DNA of 42,904 bases, taken from the NCBI GenBank assembly GCA_020637165.1, contig JACJWN010000014.1, forward strand, positions 1 through 42,904. Reading direction: 5' to 3'. Source of the DNA: Mycolicibacterium sp. GTDB lineage: Bacteria > Actinomycetota > Actinomycetes > Mycobacteriales > Mycobacteriaceae. Of the stretch, positions 1 to 10,496 are shown one piece after another; positions within the stretch are counted from its first letter, which is position 1, and each line of letters begins with the position of its first letter. The notes below the pieces were generated by a model. That model did no database searches, had not been told where the DNA came from, and saw only the letters and a program-made list of their open reading frames with translations. The position numbers were made by a program, and so were the translations under genes.

Positions 1-2873
1 GAGCCGAAGATCCTTGTGGTGGCCCGTCGTTGGTCACCGTGCTCGTCGAGATCGGCCGCGACGTGGGCGCGCACGTAATTCTGGTCGGCGGGCTCGTCGA
101 GGCCGGCCGCCAACCCGACGGCGTCGTCGAGCATGGTGACCACATGCGGGAAGGCGTCCCGGAAGAACCCGGAGATCCGCACGGTCACGTCGATACGCGG
201 CCGGCCCAGCTCGGCAAGCGGGATCACTTCGAGGCCGGTCACCCGCCGCGAGGCCTCGTCCCATACCGGCCGCACCCCGAGCAGGGCCAGGATCTCGGCG
301 ATATCGTCCCCGGAGGTGCGCATCGCCGAGGTCCCCCATGCCGAGAGGCCGACCGAGCGGGGCCAGGTTCCGTAATCGGCGCGGTAGCGGGTCAGCAGCG
401 AATCCGCCATCGCCACACCGGTTTCCCAGGCCAACCGCGACGGCATCGCCTTCGGGTCGACCGAGTAGAAGTTGCGCCCGGTGGGCAGGACGTTGACCAG
501 GCCGCGCAGCGGCGACCCGGAAGGTCCGGCGGCGATATAGCGGCCGTCCAGGGCGCGCAGCAGCTGACCGATCTCCTCGGCCGTACCGGCCAGCCTGGGC
601 ACCACCTCGCCGGCCGCAAAAGCCAGGATGCGGGCCAGCGCCGGATCGTCGGTGAGATCGTCGACGCGGTCCGGGTCCCAGCCAGTCTCCTGCAACGCCG
701 CCAGCAGATCACGGGCACGCTTCTCGGCCGCGTCCACCCGGACACGCTCGTCGGTGCCGTCCTCGGCAAGGCCCAGTGCCTGCCGAAGACCCGGCAGGTG
801 CTGCTCACCGGCGAACAACTGGCGGGCCCGCAGGATCGACAGCACCAGATCGAGTTCCGACTCCCCCGCCGGAGCGGCCCCCAGGACATGCAGTCCGTCT
901 CGGATCTGGACGTCCTTGATCTCGCAGAGCCAACCGTCGACCCCGAGCAGCATGTCGTCGAAGTGCTCGTCCTCCGGCCGTTCGTCCAGACCCAGGTCGT
1001 AGTCCATCTTCGCCGCCCGCATCAGGGTCCAGATCTGCTGGCGGATGGCGGGCAGCTTGGCCGGATCCAGTGCGGCGACGTTCGCGTGCTCGTCGAGCAG
1101 TTGCTCAAGGCGGGCGATGTCGCCGTAGGTCTCCGCCCGCGCCATCGGCGGAATCAGGTGGTCCACCAGAACGGCGTGCGCCCGGCGCTTGGCCTGGGTG
1201 CCCTCCCCGGGATCGTTGACCAGGAACGGGTAGACCAGCGGAAGATCACCGAGGGCGGCATCGGGAGCGCAGTCCGCCGAGAGCCCGAGTGTCTTGCCGG
1301 GCAGCCATTCGAGGTTGCCGTGCTTGCCCAGGTGGACCACCGCGTGCGCACCGAACTCGTGGCGCAGCCACAGATAGGTCGCCAAGTAGTGGTGGCTGGG
1401 CGGCAGATCCGGGTCGTGGTAGATCGCCACCGGATTGGCGCCGAATCCGCGCGGCGGCTGCACCAGGATCACGAGGTTCCCGGATGTCATTGCCGCAACG
1501 ACGATCTCGCCGTCCGGATCCGCGCTGCGATCGACGTACAACTCCCCGGTAGGGGGCCCCCAGTGGGCGACGACGGACTCCGCCAGCTCGGCGGGCAGGG
1601 CGGCGAACCACTGCCGGTAGCGGACGGCGGGGATGCGGATCGGGTTGCCGGCCAACTGTCCCTGGGTGAGCCAGTCCGGGTCCTGCCCGCCTCGTTCGAT
1701 CAGCGCGTGCATCAGCGCATCGCCGTCGGATGCTGCCAACCCCGGGACCTCGCCGATGTGATAGCCGTTGTCGCGCAGGGCTTTCAGCAGTGCGATGGCA
1801 CTGGCCGGGGTGTCCAGGCCGACCGCGTTGCCGATCCGGGAGTGTTTGGTCGGATAGGCCGAGAACACCAGCGCCAGCCGCTTTTCCGCAGCGGGCACCC
1901 GCCGCAGCATGGCGTGGCTGACCGCCAGTCCGGCCACCCGCGCGCAGCGCTCCGGGTCCGCAACGTAGGAGATCAACCCGTCGTCATCGATCTCCTTGAA
2001 CGAGAACGGCACCGTGATGATCCGGCCGTCGAATTCGGGCACCGCCACCTGGGTCGCGACGTCCAGCGGAGTCAGCCCGTCGTCGTTGTCGGTCCACCGG
2101 GAGCGGGAACTGGTCAGGCACAGGCCCTGCAGGATCGGGACGTCCAACGCGGCGAGATGTTGGACATCCCAGCCGTCGTCGGCGCCGCCGGCCCCGGCAG
2201 TGGCCGGGGTGGCCCCGCCGGCGGCCAGCACGGTGACCACCATGGCATCGGCGGTGGCCAATAATTCCAGCAGGTCGGCCGCCGGGTTGCGCAGCGATGT
2301 GCAGAACACCGGCAGCGGCCGGCCGCCGGCGTTCTCGATCGCCCCGCACAGCGCCTCGATGTAGGCGGTGTTCCCGGCCAACTGCTGAGCGCGGTAGTAG
2401 AGCACCGCGATCGTCGGCCCGTCGGTCCGCGATGTCGCCCGCGACCGCACGCCCCACGCCGGGGTGGGGGCCGGCGGGGCGAACCCGAACCCGGTCATCA
2501 ACACGGTGTCGCAGAGGAAGGCGTGCAGCTGGCGAAGGTTCTCCACCCCGCCCTCGGCCAGGTAGGTGTGGGCCTGAACCGCGATACCCGCCGGCACGGT
2601 GGAGCGTTCCATGAGGTCGGCGTCGGGCGCCTGTTCGCCGCTGACAACGACCACCGGCAGACCGCTCGCAGCGCAGGCGTCGATGCCGTCCGGCCAGGCC
2701 CGGTAGCCACCCAGAACGCGCACCACGACCAGATCGGCGTCACCGAGCAAGTCCGGCAACTCGCCGTCAACCAGTCGCGACGGGTTGGCCAATCGGAACG
2801 GAACGCCGGTGGCGCGACCGGTCATCAGGTCGGTGTCGGACGTCGACAGCAGCAGAACGGTGGGGCGGGGCAC
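1..2873 (-). CDS. cobN: Aerobic cobaltochelatase large subunit CobN (3' end cut by window)
   Basis: CobN inserts cobalt into hydrogenobyrinate a,c-diamide in the aerobic cobalamin pathway, using ATP hydrolysis by AAA+ partners. The frame is open from a GTG at 2873 to the window edge, giving 957 codons; the family is usually about 1,200 residues, so the C-terminus is missing. The translation starts MPRPTVLLLSTSDTDL and contains the CobN/BchH signature HLGKHGNLEWLPGK near residue 520. The GTG start lies 12 nt after a TAGGGT hexamer, so initiation is nearly leaderless. The gene follows the DUF58/membrane-protein genes by 14 nt on the same strand and lies 4.4 kb from cobG. No frameshift is visible. 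Family call is certain; the exact start is probable. Confidence 0.95.
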   Translation of the reverse strand, partial: MPRPTVLLLSTSDTDLMTGRATGVPFRLANPSRLVDGELPDLLGDADLVVVRVLGGYRAWPDGIDACAASGLPVVVVSGEQAPDADLMERSTVPAGIAVQAHTYLAEGGVENLRQLHAFLCDTVLMTGFGFAPPAPTPAWGVRSRATSRTDGPTIAVLYYRAQQLAGNTAYIEALCGAIENAGGRPLPVFCTSLRNPAADLLELLATADAMVVTVLAAGGATPATAGAGGADDGWDVQHLAALDVPILQGLCLTSSRSRWTDNDDGLTPLDVATQVAVPEFDGRIITVPFSFKEIDDDGLISYVADPERCARVAGLAVSHAMLRRVPAAEKRLALVFSAYPTKHSRIGNAVGLDTPASAIALLKALRDNGYHIGEVPGLAASDGDALMHALIERGGQDPDWLTQGQLAGNPIRIPAVRYRQWFAALPAELAESVVAHWGPPTGELYVDRSADPDGEIVVAAMTSGNLVILVQPPRGFGANPVAIYHDPDLPPSHHYLATYLWLRHEFGAHAVVHLGKHGNLEWLPGKTLGLSADCAPDAALGDLPLVYPFLVNDPGEGTQAKRRAHAVLVDHLIPPMARAETYGDIARLEQLLDEHANVAALDPAKLPAIRQQIWTLMRAAKMDYDLGLDERPEDEHFDDMLLGVDGWLCEIKDVQIRDGLHVLGAAPAGESELDLVLSILRARQLFAGEQHLPGLRQALGLAEDGTDERVRVDAAEKRARDLLAALQETGWDPDRVDDLTDDPALARILAFAAGEVVPRLAGTAEEIGQLLRALDGRYIAAGPSGSPLRGLVNVLPTGRNFYSVDPKAMPSRLAWETGVAMADSLLTRYRADYGTWPRSVGLSAWGTSAMRTSGDDIAEILALLGVRPVWDEASRRVTGLEVIPLAELGRPRIDVTVRISGFFRDAFPHVVTMLDDAVGLAAGLDEPADQNYVRAHVAADLDEHGDQRRATTRIFG

Positions 2874-2884
2874 CCGATATTCGT

Positions 2885-2890
2885 ACCCTA
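2885..2890 (-). promoter_or_regulatory. Predicted -10 element for cobN
   Basis: Read on the minus strand, TAGGGT occurs 11 nt before the cobN GTG and overlaps the TAG stop codon of the upstream membrane-protein gene. A transcript starting about 7 nt downstream would have a leader of only a few bases. cobN could therefore be transcribed independently of the moxR-like cluster, though read-through from it remains possible. Confidence 0.45.
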
Positions 2891-3373
2891 AACCGGCTGA
2901 TCGGAGTCGAGCGCGGGGTGGGCGGCCGGTTCGCCGCGAGCCCGGCGCAACAACGGCACCCCGGCAACCACCAGCATGACCACAACAAGCGCGGGGGCCA
3001 GCATCGGCACCCAGGTGAGTCTCAAGGGAACGGCGGTCGCGAGGATCCCGGCCAAGGTGAAGCCGATCAGACCGATCGCCCCCGGGACGGTGAAGGCGGC
3101 CCCGCCCCGGCCGACGGCGTGCCGGGTGACCAGGTAGGCCGCCGCCGCCAGTCCCGAGCACGCGGCGAACAGCGCCGGGGCGCCTAGGAGGACCAGCGCC
3201 GCGCCGGTCAGCAGCACCGCCGCGGTCGCCGCCACCCGGATGAACACCCCCGCGAGGACCGCCAGCGCCGCCGGTGCGACCGCGGCCAAACCGGCCTGAC
3301 CGGCCGGCCAGGCCGCACTCAGCAGCATAAGGGCTGCGAACACCGTCGGGAGCGCCGAGGAGCCGGCCCTCAT
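2888..3373 (-). CDS. Small integral membrane protein of moxR3-like cluster
   Basis: A 161-residue protein, almost entirely hydrophobic, with about four membrane segments and a short charged C-terminal tail (RRARGEPAAHPALDSDQPV). It corresponds in size and position to the last gene of the M. tuberculosis moxR3 cluster (Rv3162c, from memory). The ATG at 3373 overlaps the TGA of the DUF58 gene by 4 nt (ATGA), implying translational coupling; an upstream in-frame extension lies inside the DUF58 gene and is not credible. Its biochemical role is unknown. It probably acts with the MoxR/DUF58 pair at the membrane. Confidence 0.8.
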   Translation of the reverse strand: MRAGSSALPTVFAALMLLSAAWPAGQAGLAAVAPAALAVLAGVFIRVAATAAVLLTGAALVLLGAPALFAACSGLAAAAYLVTRHAVGRGGAAFTVPGAIGLIGFTLAGILATAVPLRLTWVPMLAPALVVVMLVVAGVPLLRRARGEPAAHPALDSDQPV

Positions 3374-4677
3374 CGCCGCCTCCGGCGAGGGTCGGGCAGC
3401 AGCCGCATGGCGTGTTCGAGCGGGACCTCGGCCGGCCACGACACCACCTCGACACCCATCACCCGCATATCGCGGTACATCGTCGACCGTTCCAGCGACC
3501 ATATCTTCGGCAGCAGCGGGTCGGTCTCCCCTTCGAGGGGATAACCCTCCAGCACGTCCACCACAACCACGCTGTGACGCCGTCGGCTCAGCTCGATCAA
3601 CGCTAGAGCGAACGGGGTGTTCAGCAGCGTCGAGAACGCCACCACGACCGCGCCCGGCGGGACCGCGGCCCGCGGAGCCAGCGTGGCGCCCACCGGGCGG
3701 CCCGCCATGCCGAGCACCGCGCCGCACACCCGGTAGAACTGACGCTGGCCGATGTCGGGGCCGAGCCACATCGGGCGGCCGCCGCCGAGGGTGACCAGTC
3801 CGGCGCGGTCGCCGCCGCGCAGTGCGCTCTGCACGACCTGGACGGCACCTTCCACCGCCCGCTGGGTCGCCGTCGTCGCGGGCCCGGGCGGTTGCGCACC
3901 CATGTCGACCAGCACCACGACGTCGACGGAACGGTCGGTCAGCCGTTCAGTGACGTGCAGGCTCCCCCGGCGGGCGCTGACCGGCCAGTTGACCGTTCGC
4001 AACTGGTCGCCGGGGATGTAGGCGCGGATGTCGGCATACTCCACGCCGGGGCCGGTGTGGCGGGTCAGGTGGGTGCCCAGCCGCTCGGGCACCTCGGCCC
4101 GGGGAATCGCGGTGGAGGGTGCGGGCGCGATCGGGAAGACGAACACGTCGGCCACCTCGGCCGCGGCGACGGCATTAAGCAGTCCGCCCGGGGCCACCAC
4201 CGCGAGATGGGCCTGCAGCGGATAACGGCCCCACCGCGGCGCGCTGACCACCGCAGTGGAACGAATCGGTGGCCCGTCCCGGGAAACCTCGATCTGCGTG
4301 CCGGTCAGCGCCGTGAGCTTCAGGTCGACGGCCGCCGCGCCCGGGTCGGCGCCCAGTTCGACGACGACCCGGACCGGTTCACCTTCGAAGCAGCGTGACT
4401 CGGCGGGCCGGGCCACGACCTCCATCGTCGAAGGGAGACGCTGCCACCCCAGTGCCGATAGCACCCCCAGGATCGGGGCGGCGAAGGCCACGAGTTGCCA
4501 GCGTCCGGGCAACATCGCCGCGGCCAACGCCACAGCCGCGCAGATGAAGAGCGCCTGGGCCAGAGCCGATGTGCGCCAGACCAATCCGACCTCGACCCGA
4601 CGTGCCACCACCGCCTGACCGTCGTCGTCGTCGAACCCACCGGCCGTGGACTCGTCAGCCATCAAATCGTCGTCCAT
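3370..4677 (-). CDS. DUF58 protein (VWA-like partner of MoxR)
   Basis: A 435-residue protein with two adjacent N-terminal membrane segments (about residues 35-75). The DUF58 signature follows, including YADIRAYIPGDQLRTVNW near residue 215. A strand ending in aspartate (DVVVLVDMG, about residue 250) opens a von Willebrand A-like fold. DUF58 proteins are encoded beside MoxR ATPases in many bacteria and are thought to be their membrane-bound adaptor or target-recognition partner. The gene starts 3 nt after the moxR stop and overlaps the next gene by 4 nt. It matches Rv3163c in M. tuberculosis by gene order. The substrate of the complex is not known. Confidence 0.88.
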   Translation of the reverse strand: MDDDLMADESTAGGFDDDDGQAVVARRVEVGLVWRTSALAQALFICAAVALAAAMLPGRWQLVAFAAPILGVLSALGWQRLPSTMEVVARPAESRCFEGEPVRVVVELGADPGAAAVDLKLTALTGTQIEVSRDGPPIRSTAVVSAPRWGRYPLQAHLAVVAPGGLLNAVAAAEVADVFVFPIAPAPSTAIPRAEVPERLGTHLTRHTGPGVEYADIRAYIPGDQLRTVNWPVSARRGSLHVTERLTDRSVDVVVLVDMGAQPPGPATTATQRAVEGAVQVVQSALRGGDRAGLVTLGGGRPMWLGPDIGQRQFYRVCGAVLGMAGRPVGATLAPRAAVPPGAVVVAFSTLLNTPFALALIELSRRRHSVVVVDVLEGYPLEGETDPLLPKIWSLERSTMYRDMRVMGVEVVSWPAEVPLEHAMRLLPDPRRRRR

Positions 4678-4680
4678 CGA

Positions 4681-5744
<1,064 letters not shown>

Positions 5745-5748
<4 letters not shown>

Positions 5749-6233
5749 ATCTGCTCCAGGCGCCGAAGGATTTCCTCGAGGGCGTCCCGGCCGGGTCCGG
5801 GCTGTTCGCGGCCGACCCATGAGGCCTGCTGTGGGTCGACCCACGGCCAGAGTTCATCGCCGAACACCATTCGGCCGGTGGCGGCCAGCGCGGCGGGGTC
5901 GGCGATCCGGGTCGCCTGCATGAATTCGCGGGCCAGCCGCGGTCGCAGGTAACGATCCCAACTGGCGCGGCTGGAATCGGCCCAGCGGATCGTCGCCTCG
6001 GTCTTGGACCTCCACCGCTGTAGCGACTCCAGGGCGTCGTCGGACGCCGGTTCTCCCCCACCCCGGGAACCCGCCCCCACGAAACTGTCGCGCAGGACCA
6101 TCGCGAACGCCACGACCGCGGCCGCCGATGCCGCCAGGGCCCAGCGCCGGTCGATGATGAAGACCGTCGCCTCGATCAGCAGGACGAGCAGGAGACCACC
6201 CGCGACCAAGGCCTTGGTCATCCCCGAATTCAT
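5745..6233 (-). CDS. Small membrane protein of moxR3-like cluster
   Basis: A 162-residue protein with two N-terminal membrane segments (about residues 7-48). A soluble charged domain rich in tryptophan and arginine follows (RWRSKTEATIRWADSSRASW, then RYLRPRLAREFMQATRIADP). Length and position match Rv3165c of the M. tuberculosis moxR3 cluster. The ATG at 6233 overlaps the previous stop by 4 nt, and its own TGA overlaps the moxR GTG by 4 nt inside the tandem repeat. No enzymatic motif is seen; a structural role in a membrane MoxR complex is inferred from context only. Confidence 0.82.
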
Positions 6234-7246
6234 GGGGCACCCGCGTTCGTGTCGGCCGGTCGCCGCAGCTCATGGAGAACCGCCCGGAGCGAGCGTTCGG
6301 CTTGTTCGCGATGATCCTCGGTCATCACATGCCGGCTGAACCGGGCCTCGGCGAACAGTCCCACCAGAGCCGACGCGCTGCCGGCGCGCAGCGCGCGGTT
6401 CTGCACCGCCCGCGCCAGCACTTCCGAGGGGGTGTCGGAGTCCCGTGGTGCGACGTCGGGGGAATCGGCCAGCGCCCGTTCCATCGCCGCGTAGCAGGCG
6501 ATGATGGCCTCTCTCGGCCCGCGGCGCAGGTCGGCCACCTCGGCCAGTCCGCGTTGCGCCGCCACGACGAGGGGTTCGGGTCGGGAATCCGAGCCCGCCG
6601 CGGCGACGATCAACGACCCGACATCCGGCTCGCGGCGCACGCGGCGCCCCCGCACCGTGGTCACCACGGTGCCGACGAGCGTCATCGCCACCAGAGCCAC
6701 CGTGGTCACCTCCAGATAGAGCAGGACCCTTTCGTCCGGCCGTTCCGGGCGCCGCCGGCCGCTCGGCGGCTCGGTGGCGGGGGCGCCGCCGTCGCGGGCG
6801 ACGGACGACGACGGCGGTTCCTGCCGGCCAAGCTCGGCCGGACTCGTGTTCAGGAAGGTGGCGAGCACCAGTGCCAGCAACCATGCCAGCGCCAGAGCCC
6901 CCGCGATCAGCAGTAGCCGGCGGCTCAACCGCGCTTTCGGCCCGTGACCCTCCAGCGGAAGTTCGCGGCCGCCGGACGGCGCCGACGGAACCGGCTTGCG
7001 GAACGATCCGGCCAGTGCGACGGCCATGATCAGGACCGACGCGGCCAGCAGGACCACGACACCGGCCAATGACCCCGCGCTGTCGGCGGAAGGCTCCTCC
7101 GGGCCCGGCCGGACACCGGGTATGGCGCCACGCAGGCTGAGCCCCAGGATGACGAGCAGCCCGAGCAGGACCGCCGTCCGTCCCGCGGTCCCGGTGTCAC
7201 CGGCCGAGCCTGCCGTCGTGGTGCACCCCCTTAATCCTGTTCCCAT
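6230..7246 (-). CDS. DUF4129-type membrane protein, first gene of moxR3-like cluster
   Basis: A 338-residue protein with about four membrane segments (roughly residues 22-42, 62-84, 110-132 and 178-202). Its soluble C-terminal domain resembles DUF4129: REAIIACYAAMERALADS, then TPSEVLARAV and LVGLFAEARFSRHVMTEDHR. DUF4129 domains commonly accompany MoxR/DUF58 systems. The start at ATG 7246 is preferred because the open frame upstream runs over cobG and is a shadow. Only 30 nt separate it from the divergent cobG start. No clear -10 was found for this gene on the minus strand. Confidence 0.82.
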   Translation of the reverse strand: MGTGLRGCTTTAGSAGDTGTAGRTAVLLGLLVILGLSLRGAIPGVRPGPEEPSADSAGSLAGVVVLLAASVLIMAVALAGSFRKPVPSAPSGGRELPLEGHGPKARLSRRLLLIAGALALAWLLALVLATFLNTSPAELGRQEPPSSSVARDGGAPATEPPSGRRRPERPDERVLLYLEVTTVALVAMTLVGTVVTTVRGRRVRREPDVGSLIVAAAGSDSRPEPLVVAAQRGLAEVADLRRGPREAIIACYAAMERALADSPDVAPRDSDTPSEVLARAVQNRALRAGSASALVGLFAEARFSRHVMTEDHREQAERSLRAVLHELRRPADTNAGAP

Positions 7247-7264
7247 CGTGGCACGCGGCGGCCG

Positions 7265-7270
7265 TAACGT
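7265..7270 (+). promoter_or_regulatory. Predicted -10 element for cobG
   Basis: TAACGT lies 6 nt before the cobG GTG at 7277, which suggests a leaderless or nearly leaderless transcript. It sits in the 30-nt gap between divergent starts, so the two promoters must overlap. The gap is too short for a cobalamin riboswitch. Confidence 0.45.
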
Positions 7271-7276
7271 GGGAGC

Positions 7277-8398
7277 GTGACCAGGACCCGCGACGGGGAC
7301 GCCTGCCCCGGCGCCCTTCAGGTGCACCGGGCCGCCGACGGCGCACTGGCCCGGGTGCGACTGCCCGGCGGAATGATCAGCGCCGCACAGTTGGAGGCCC
7401 TTGCCGAGACCGCGGACCGGTTCGCGGCGGGCACCCTCGAGCTGACCGCCCGCGGAAACCTGCAACTGCGGGGGGTGACCGACACCGCGGCGGTCGCCGA
7501 AGCGGTGGCCGCCGCCGGGCTGTTGCCCTCGGCAACCCACGAGCGGGTGCGCAACATCATCTCCTCGCCGCTGTCCGGACGCGTCGGCGCACGCACCGAC
7601 GTCCGGCCGTGGGTGGCCGAATTGGACGATGGCCTGAGGGCCGACCCGGACCTGGCCGAGTTGCCGGGCCGGTTCCTGTTCAGCGTCGACGACGGCACCG
7701 CCGATGTGTCCGGGCTCGCCGCCGACGCCGGCGCACACGTCCTCGACGACGGTGTCGCCCTGCTGCTGGCCGGCCGGGACACCGGGGTTCGAGTGGACCG
7801 CAACGATGTCATTCCGGCGCTCCTGACCGTCGCCCGCCGGTTCGCACAGGTGCGCGGGAGTGCCTGGCGGGTGGCCGAACTCGAAAATCCGGACGTCCTG
7901 CTGGGCGATGTCGCGCCCTCGGCATCGCCCGGCGGCCGATTCCCGCCCGCGCGGGCTCCGGTCGGCTGGATCGCCCAGGATGACGCGGCGGTCGCCCTCG
8001 GAGCGGTGATCCCGCTGGGTGTTCTGTCGGTGCGGCAGGCGCAGTTCGTCGCGGCCGTCGGGGCGCCGGTCGTGATCACACCGTGGCGCTCGCTTCTGGT
8101 GTGCGACCTCGACGAGGGTGTGGCAGACACCGCGCTGCGGGTGCTCGCCCCGCTCGGCCTGATTTTCGACGAGAACTCGCCATGGCGCGACATCACCGCC
8201 TGCGTCGGCAGCCCGGGCTGCGCACGGTCGCTGGCCGACGTCCGCGCCGATGCGGCCAGGACGGCCGAATCCGGCTCCGGGCGCGGCCCCGTGCACTACG
8301 CCGGGTGTGAACGGGCCTGCGGCAGTCCGCCGTCCGGTGCGGTCCTGGTGGCGACCCCGGACGGCTACATCGAACGGGACCGGCCCGCCGTAGGGTGA
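7277..8398 (+). CDS. cobG: Precorrin-3B synthase CobG
   Basis: CobG is the iron-sulfur monooxygenase that converts precorrin-3A to precorrin-3B using O2, the step that defines the aerobic route. The 373-residue protein resembles sulfite/nitrite reductases. The N-terminal ferredoxin-like half includes [19 protein letters not shown] and [11 protein letters not shown]. The 4Fe-4S cysteines are visible as C309-x5-C315 and C344-x3-C348. GTG 7277 is the only sensible start and sits just after a -10-like TAACGT. It is the first gene of a plus-strand cobG-cobH-cobIJ unit. The aerobic pathway fits an obligate aerobe. Confidence 0.93.
   Translation: MTRTRDGDACPGALQVHRAADGALARVRLPGGMISAAQLEALAETADRFAAGTLELTARGNLQLRGVTDTAAVAEAVAAAGLLPSATHERVRNIISSPLSGRVGARTDVRPWVAELDDGLRADPDLAELPGRFLFSVDDGTADVSGLAADAGAHVLDDGVALLLAGRDTGVRVDRNDVIPALLTVARRFAQVRGSAWRVAELENPDVLLGDVAPSASPGGRFPPARAPVGWIAQDDAAVALGAVIPLGVLSVRQAQFVAAVGAPVVITPWRSLLVCDLDEGVADTALRVLAPLGLIFDENSPWRDITACVGSPGCARSLADVRADAARTAESGSGRGPVHYAGCERACGSPPSGAVLVATPDGYIERDRPAVG
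8391..8396 (+). promoter_or_regulatory. Predicted internal -10 element for cobH
   Basis: TAGGGT overlaps the cobG stop codon and lies 7 nt before the GTG at 8404. The ten bases TAGGGTGATC are identical to the -10 region before the gene at 29158. This suggests a secondary, leaderless promoter for cobH and cobIJ. Confidence 0.4.
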
Positions 8399-8403
8399 TC
8401 ACC

Positions 8404-9030
8404 GTGCTCGACTACCTCCGCGATGCCGGTGAGATCTACCGGCAGTCCTTCGCGACGATCCGGGCCGAAGCCGACCTTCGGGAATTCCCCGCCGACGTCG
8501 CCCGGGTGGTGGTGCGGCTCATCCACACCTGCGGGCAGGTCGACCTGACCGACCACATCGCCTTCTCCCCCGATGTGGTCGGTGTCACCCACGCCGCACT
8601 GGCCGCCGGCGCACCGATCCTGTGCGATTCCTCGATGGTGGCGGCCGGGATCACCGCCGCCCGACTGCCCGCGGCCAACGAGGTGGTGTCCCTGGTCGCC
8701 GACCCGCGCGCCGCCGACCTGGCCGCGCGCCGGGCCACCACGCGTTCGGCGGCCGGGGTGGAGCTGTGGGCAGATCGGCTCTCGGGGGCGGTGATGGCGA
8801 TCGGCAATGCCCCGACCGCGCTGTTCCGATTGCTGGAACTGCTCGACGAGGGAGTTCCCGGGCCGGTTTCGGTGCTGGGCGGGCCGGTAGGTTTCGTCGG
8901 CTCGGCACAGTCCAAACAGGCTCTCGCCGACGACCCCCGCGGAATGGAGTACCTGGTGGTCCGGGGCCGCCGTGGTGGTAGCGCCATGGCGGCGGCTGCG
9001 GTCAACGCGATCGCGAGCGAGCGGGAATGA
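8404..9030 (+). CDS. cobH: Precorrin-8X methylmutase CobH
   Basis: CobH moves the methyl group from C11 to C12 of precorrin-8X to give hydrogenobyrinate. The catalytic histidine is His41 in RLIHTCGQ; further family motifs are [27 protein letters not shown] and [13 protein letters not shown]. Starting at GTG 8404 gives 208 residues beginning [12 protein letters not shown], the usual mycobacterial length and N-terminus. The alternative GTG at 8395 would overlap the cobG stop (GTGA) and add three residues. The gene ends by overlapping the cobIJ ATG by 4 nt. Confidence 0.94.
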   Translation: MLDYLRDAGEIYRQSFATIRAEADLREFPADVARVVVRLIHTCGQVDLTDHIAFSPDVVGVTHAALAAGAPILCDSSMVAAGITAARLPAANEVVSLVADPRAADLAARRATTRSAAGVELWADRLSGAVMAIGNAPTALFRLLELLDEGVPGPVSVLGGPVGFVGSAQSKQALADDPRGMEYLVVRGRRGGSAMAAAAVNAIASERE

Positions 9031-10496
9031 GCACCCGCGGCACCCTCTACGGCGTGGGTCTGGGCCCCGGCGATCCGGAACTGGTGACCGTCAAGGCGGC
9101 CCGGGTGATCAGCCAGGCCGATGTGGTCGCTTATCACAGTGCGCGCCACGGGCGCAGCATCGCGCGTCGCATCGCCGAACCGTACCTGCGGCCGGGCCAG
9201 ATCGAGGAGCACCTGGTCTACCCGGTGACCACCGAGACCACCGAGCACCCCGGCGGCTACCGGACGGCCATGGAGGAGTTCTACACGCTGGCCGCTGAGC
9301 GCATCGCGGCACATCTGGCCGCCGGTCGCGACGTCGCGCTGCTCGCCGAGGGCGATCCGCTGTTCTACAGCTCCTACATGCACATGCACACCCGGCTGAC
9401 TCAGCGGTTCGATGCGGTGATCGTTCCCGGGGTGACATCGGTCAGCGCGGCGTCCGCCGCGACCGCCACACCGCTGGTCACCGGCGAGGAGGTGCTCTCG
9501 ATCCTGCCCGGGACCCTTCCGCCCGCCGAGTTGGCCCGTCGGCTCGCCGACACCGACGCCGCGGTGGTACTCAAGCTGGGCCGGACCTATCCGCAAGTGC
9601 GCGAAGCACTTGCGATGGCCGGTCGGCTCGACGAGGCGATCTATGTCGAGCGGGCCAGCACCGACGGGGAGCGGGTATTGCCCGCCGCGGCGATGGACGG
9701 GGCCGACGTTCCGTATTTCTCCCTGGCGGTCCTGCCCGGGAGCGGACGGACCGGCCGCCCTTCGGCGCCCAGCGGGACCGTCGCGGTGGTCGGTCTCGGG
9801 CCCGGCGACATCGAGTGGATGACGCCGCAGAGCCGCCGCGAGTTGGCTTCGGCCACCGACCTGATCGGCTACCGGCCCTATCTGGACCGGGTCCCGGTCA
9901 GCCCCGGTCAGCGCCGCCACGCCAGCGATAACACCGATGAGCCGGCCCGGGCCCGGCTGGCCTGCGAGCTCGCCGAGCAGGGCCGCGCGGTGGCGGTGGT
10001 GTCCTCCGGCGACCCGGGTGTCTTCGCGATGGCGACCGCGGTCCTCGAGGAGGCCAAGCAGTGGCCCGGGGTGCAGGTCCGGGTGATCCCTGCGATGACC
10101 GCCGCCCAGGCGGTGGCCAGCCGGGTGGGCGCGCCGTTGGGTCACGACTACGCGGTCATCTCGCTGTCGGACCGGCTCAAACCCTGGGAGGTCATCGCCG
10201 CCCGCCTGGCCGCCGCGGCGGCTTCCGATCTGGTGCTGGCGATCTACAACCCGGCCTCGAAGAGCCGAACCTGGCAGGTGGCGGTCATGCGGGATCTGTT
10301 GCTGGAGCACCGTGACGCCGGCACCCCGGTGGTGATCGGACGCGATGTCTCCGGCCCGGCGGAGTCGGTGCGGGTGGTGCGACTGGCCGACCTCGACCCG
10401 ACCGAGGTCGACATGCGCTGCCTGCTGATCGTCGGCTCTTCCCAGACCCAGTGGTACGGCGACGTGGTCTTCACCCCGCGCCGCTATCCGGGCTGA
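9027..10496 (+). CDS. cobIJ: Fused precorrin-2 C20- and precorrin-3B C17-methyltransferase CobIJ
   Basis: A 489-residue fusion of two SAM-dependent corrin methyltransferases. The CobI half (about 1-240) starts [20 protein letters not shown]. The CobJ half (about 250-489) repeats the signature as [16 protein letters not shown] and contains [13 protein letters not shown] and [12 protein letters not shown]. CobI methylates C20 of precorrin-2. CobJ methylates C17 of precorrin-3B and contracts the ring. This fusion is typical of mycobacteria. The ATG overlaps the cobH stop by 4 nt. The 3' end overlaps the convergent cobK 3' end by 13 nt. Confidence 0.95.
   Translation: MSTRGTLYGVGLGPGDPELVTVKAARVISQADVVAYHSARHGRSIARRIAEPYLRPGQIEEHLVYPVTTETTEHPGGYRTAMEEFYTLAAERIAAHLAAGRDVALLAEGDPLFYSSYMHMHTRLTQRFDAVIVPGVTSVSAASAATATPLVTGEEVLSILPGTLPPAELARRLADTDAAVVLKLGRTYPQVREALAMAGRLDEAIYVERASTDGERVLPAAAMDGADVPYFSLAVLPGSGRTGRPSAPSGTVAVVGLGPGDIEWMTPQSRRELASATDLIGYRPYLDRVPVSPGQRRHASDNTDEPARARLACELAEQGRAVAVVSSGDPGVFAMATAVLEEAKQWPGVQVRVIPAMTAAQAVASRVGAPLGHDYAVISLSDRLKPWEVIAARLAAAAASDLVLAIYNPASKSRTWQVAVMRDLLLEHRDAGTPVVIGRDVSGPAESVRVVRLADLDPTEVDMRCLLIVGSSQTQWYGDVVFTPRRYPG

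Noticed and set aside
30-2264. 744-codon plus-strand open frame opposite cobN
   Set aside because: It is the antisense shadow of cobN, produced by GC-rich codon use. Its Arg/Gly/His-rich translation has no domain, while the minus frame carries clear CobN motifs.
3890-4400. Plus-strand open frames opposite the DUF58 gene
   Set aside because: They are antisense shadows with biased composition and no ribosome site or family match.
7247-7276. Cobalamin riboswitch before cobG or cobN
   Set aside because: The spacers are 30 nt and 14 nt, far too short, and no B12-box sequence was seen.
7247-8296. N-terminal extension of the DUF4129-like gene over cobG
   Set aside because: The extended part is antisense to cobG and has no hydrophobic or conserved sequence. 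Membrane segments start only after ATG 7246.
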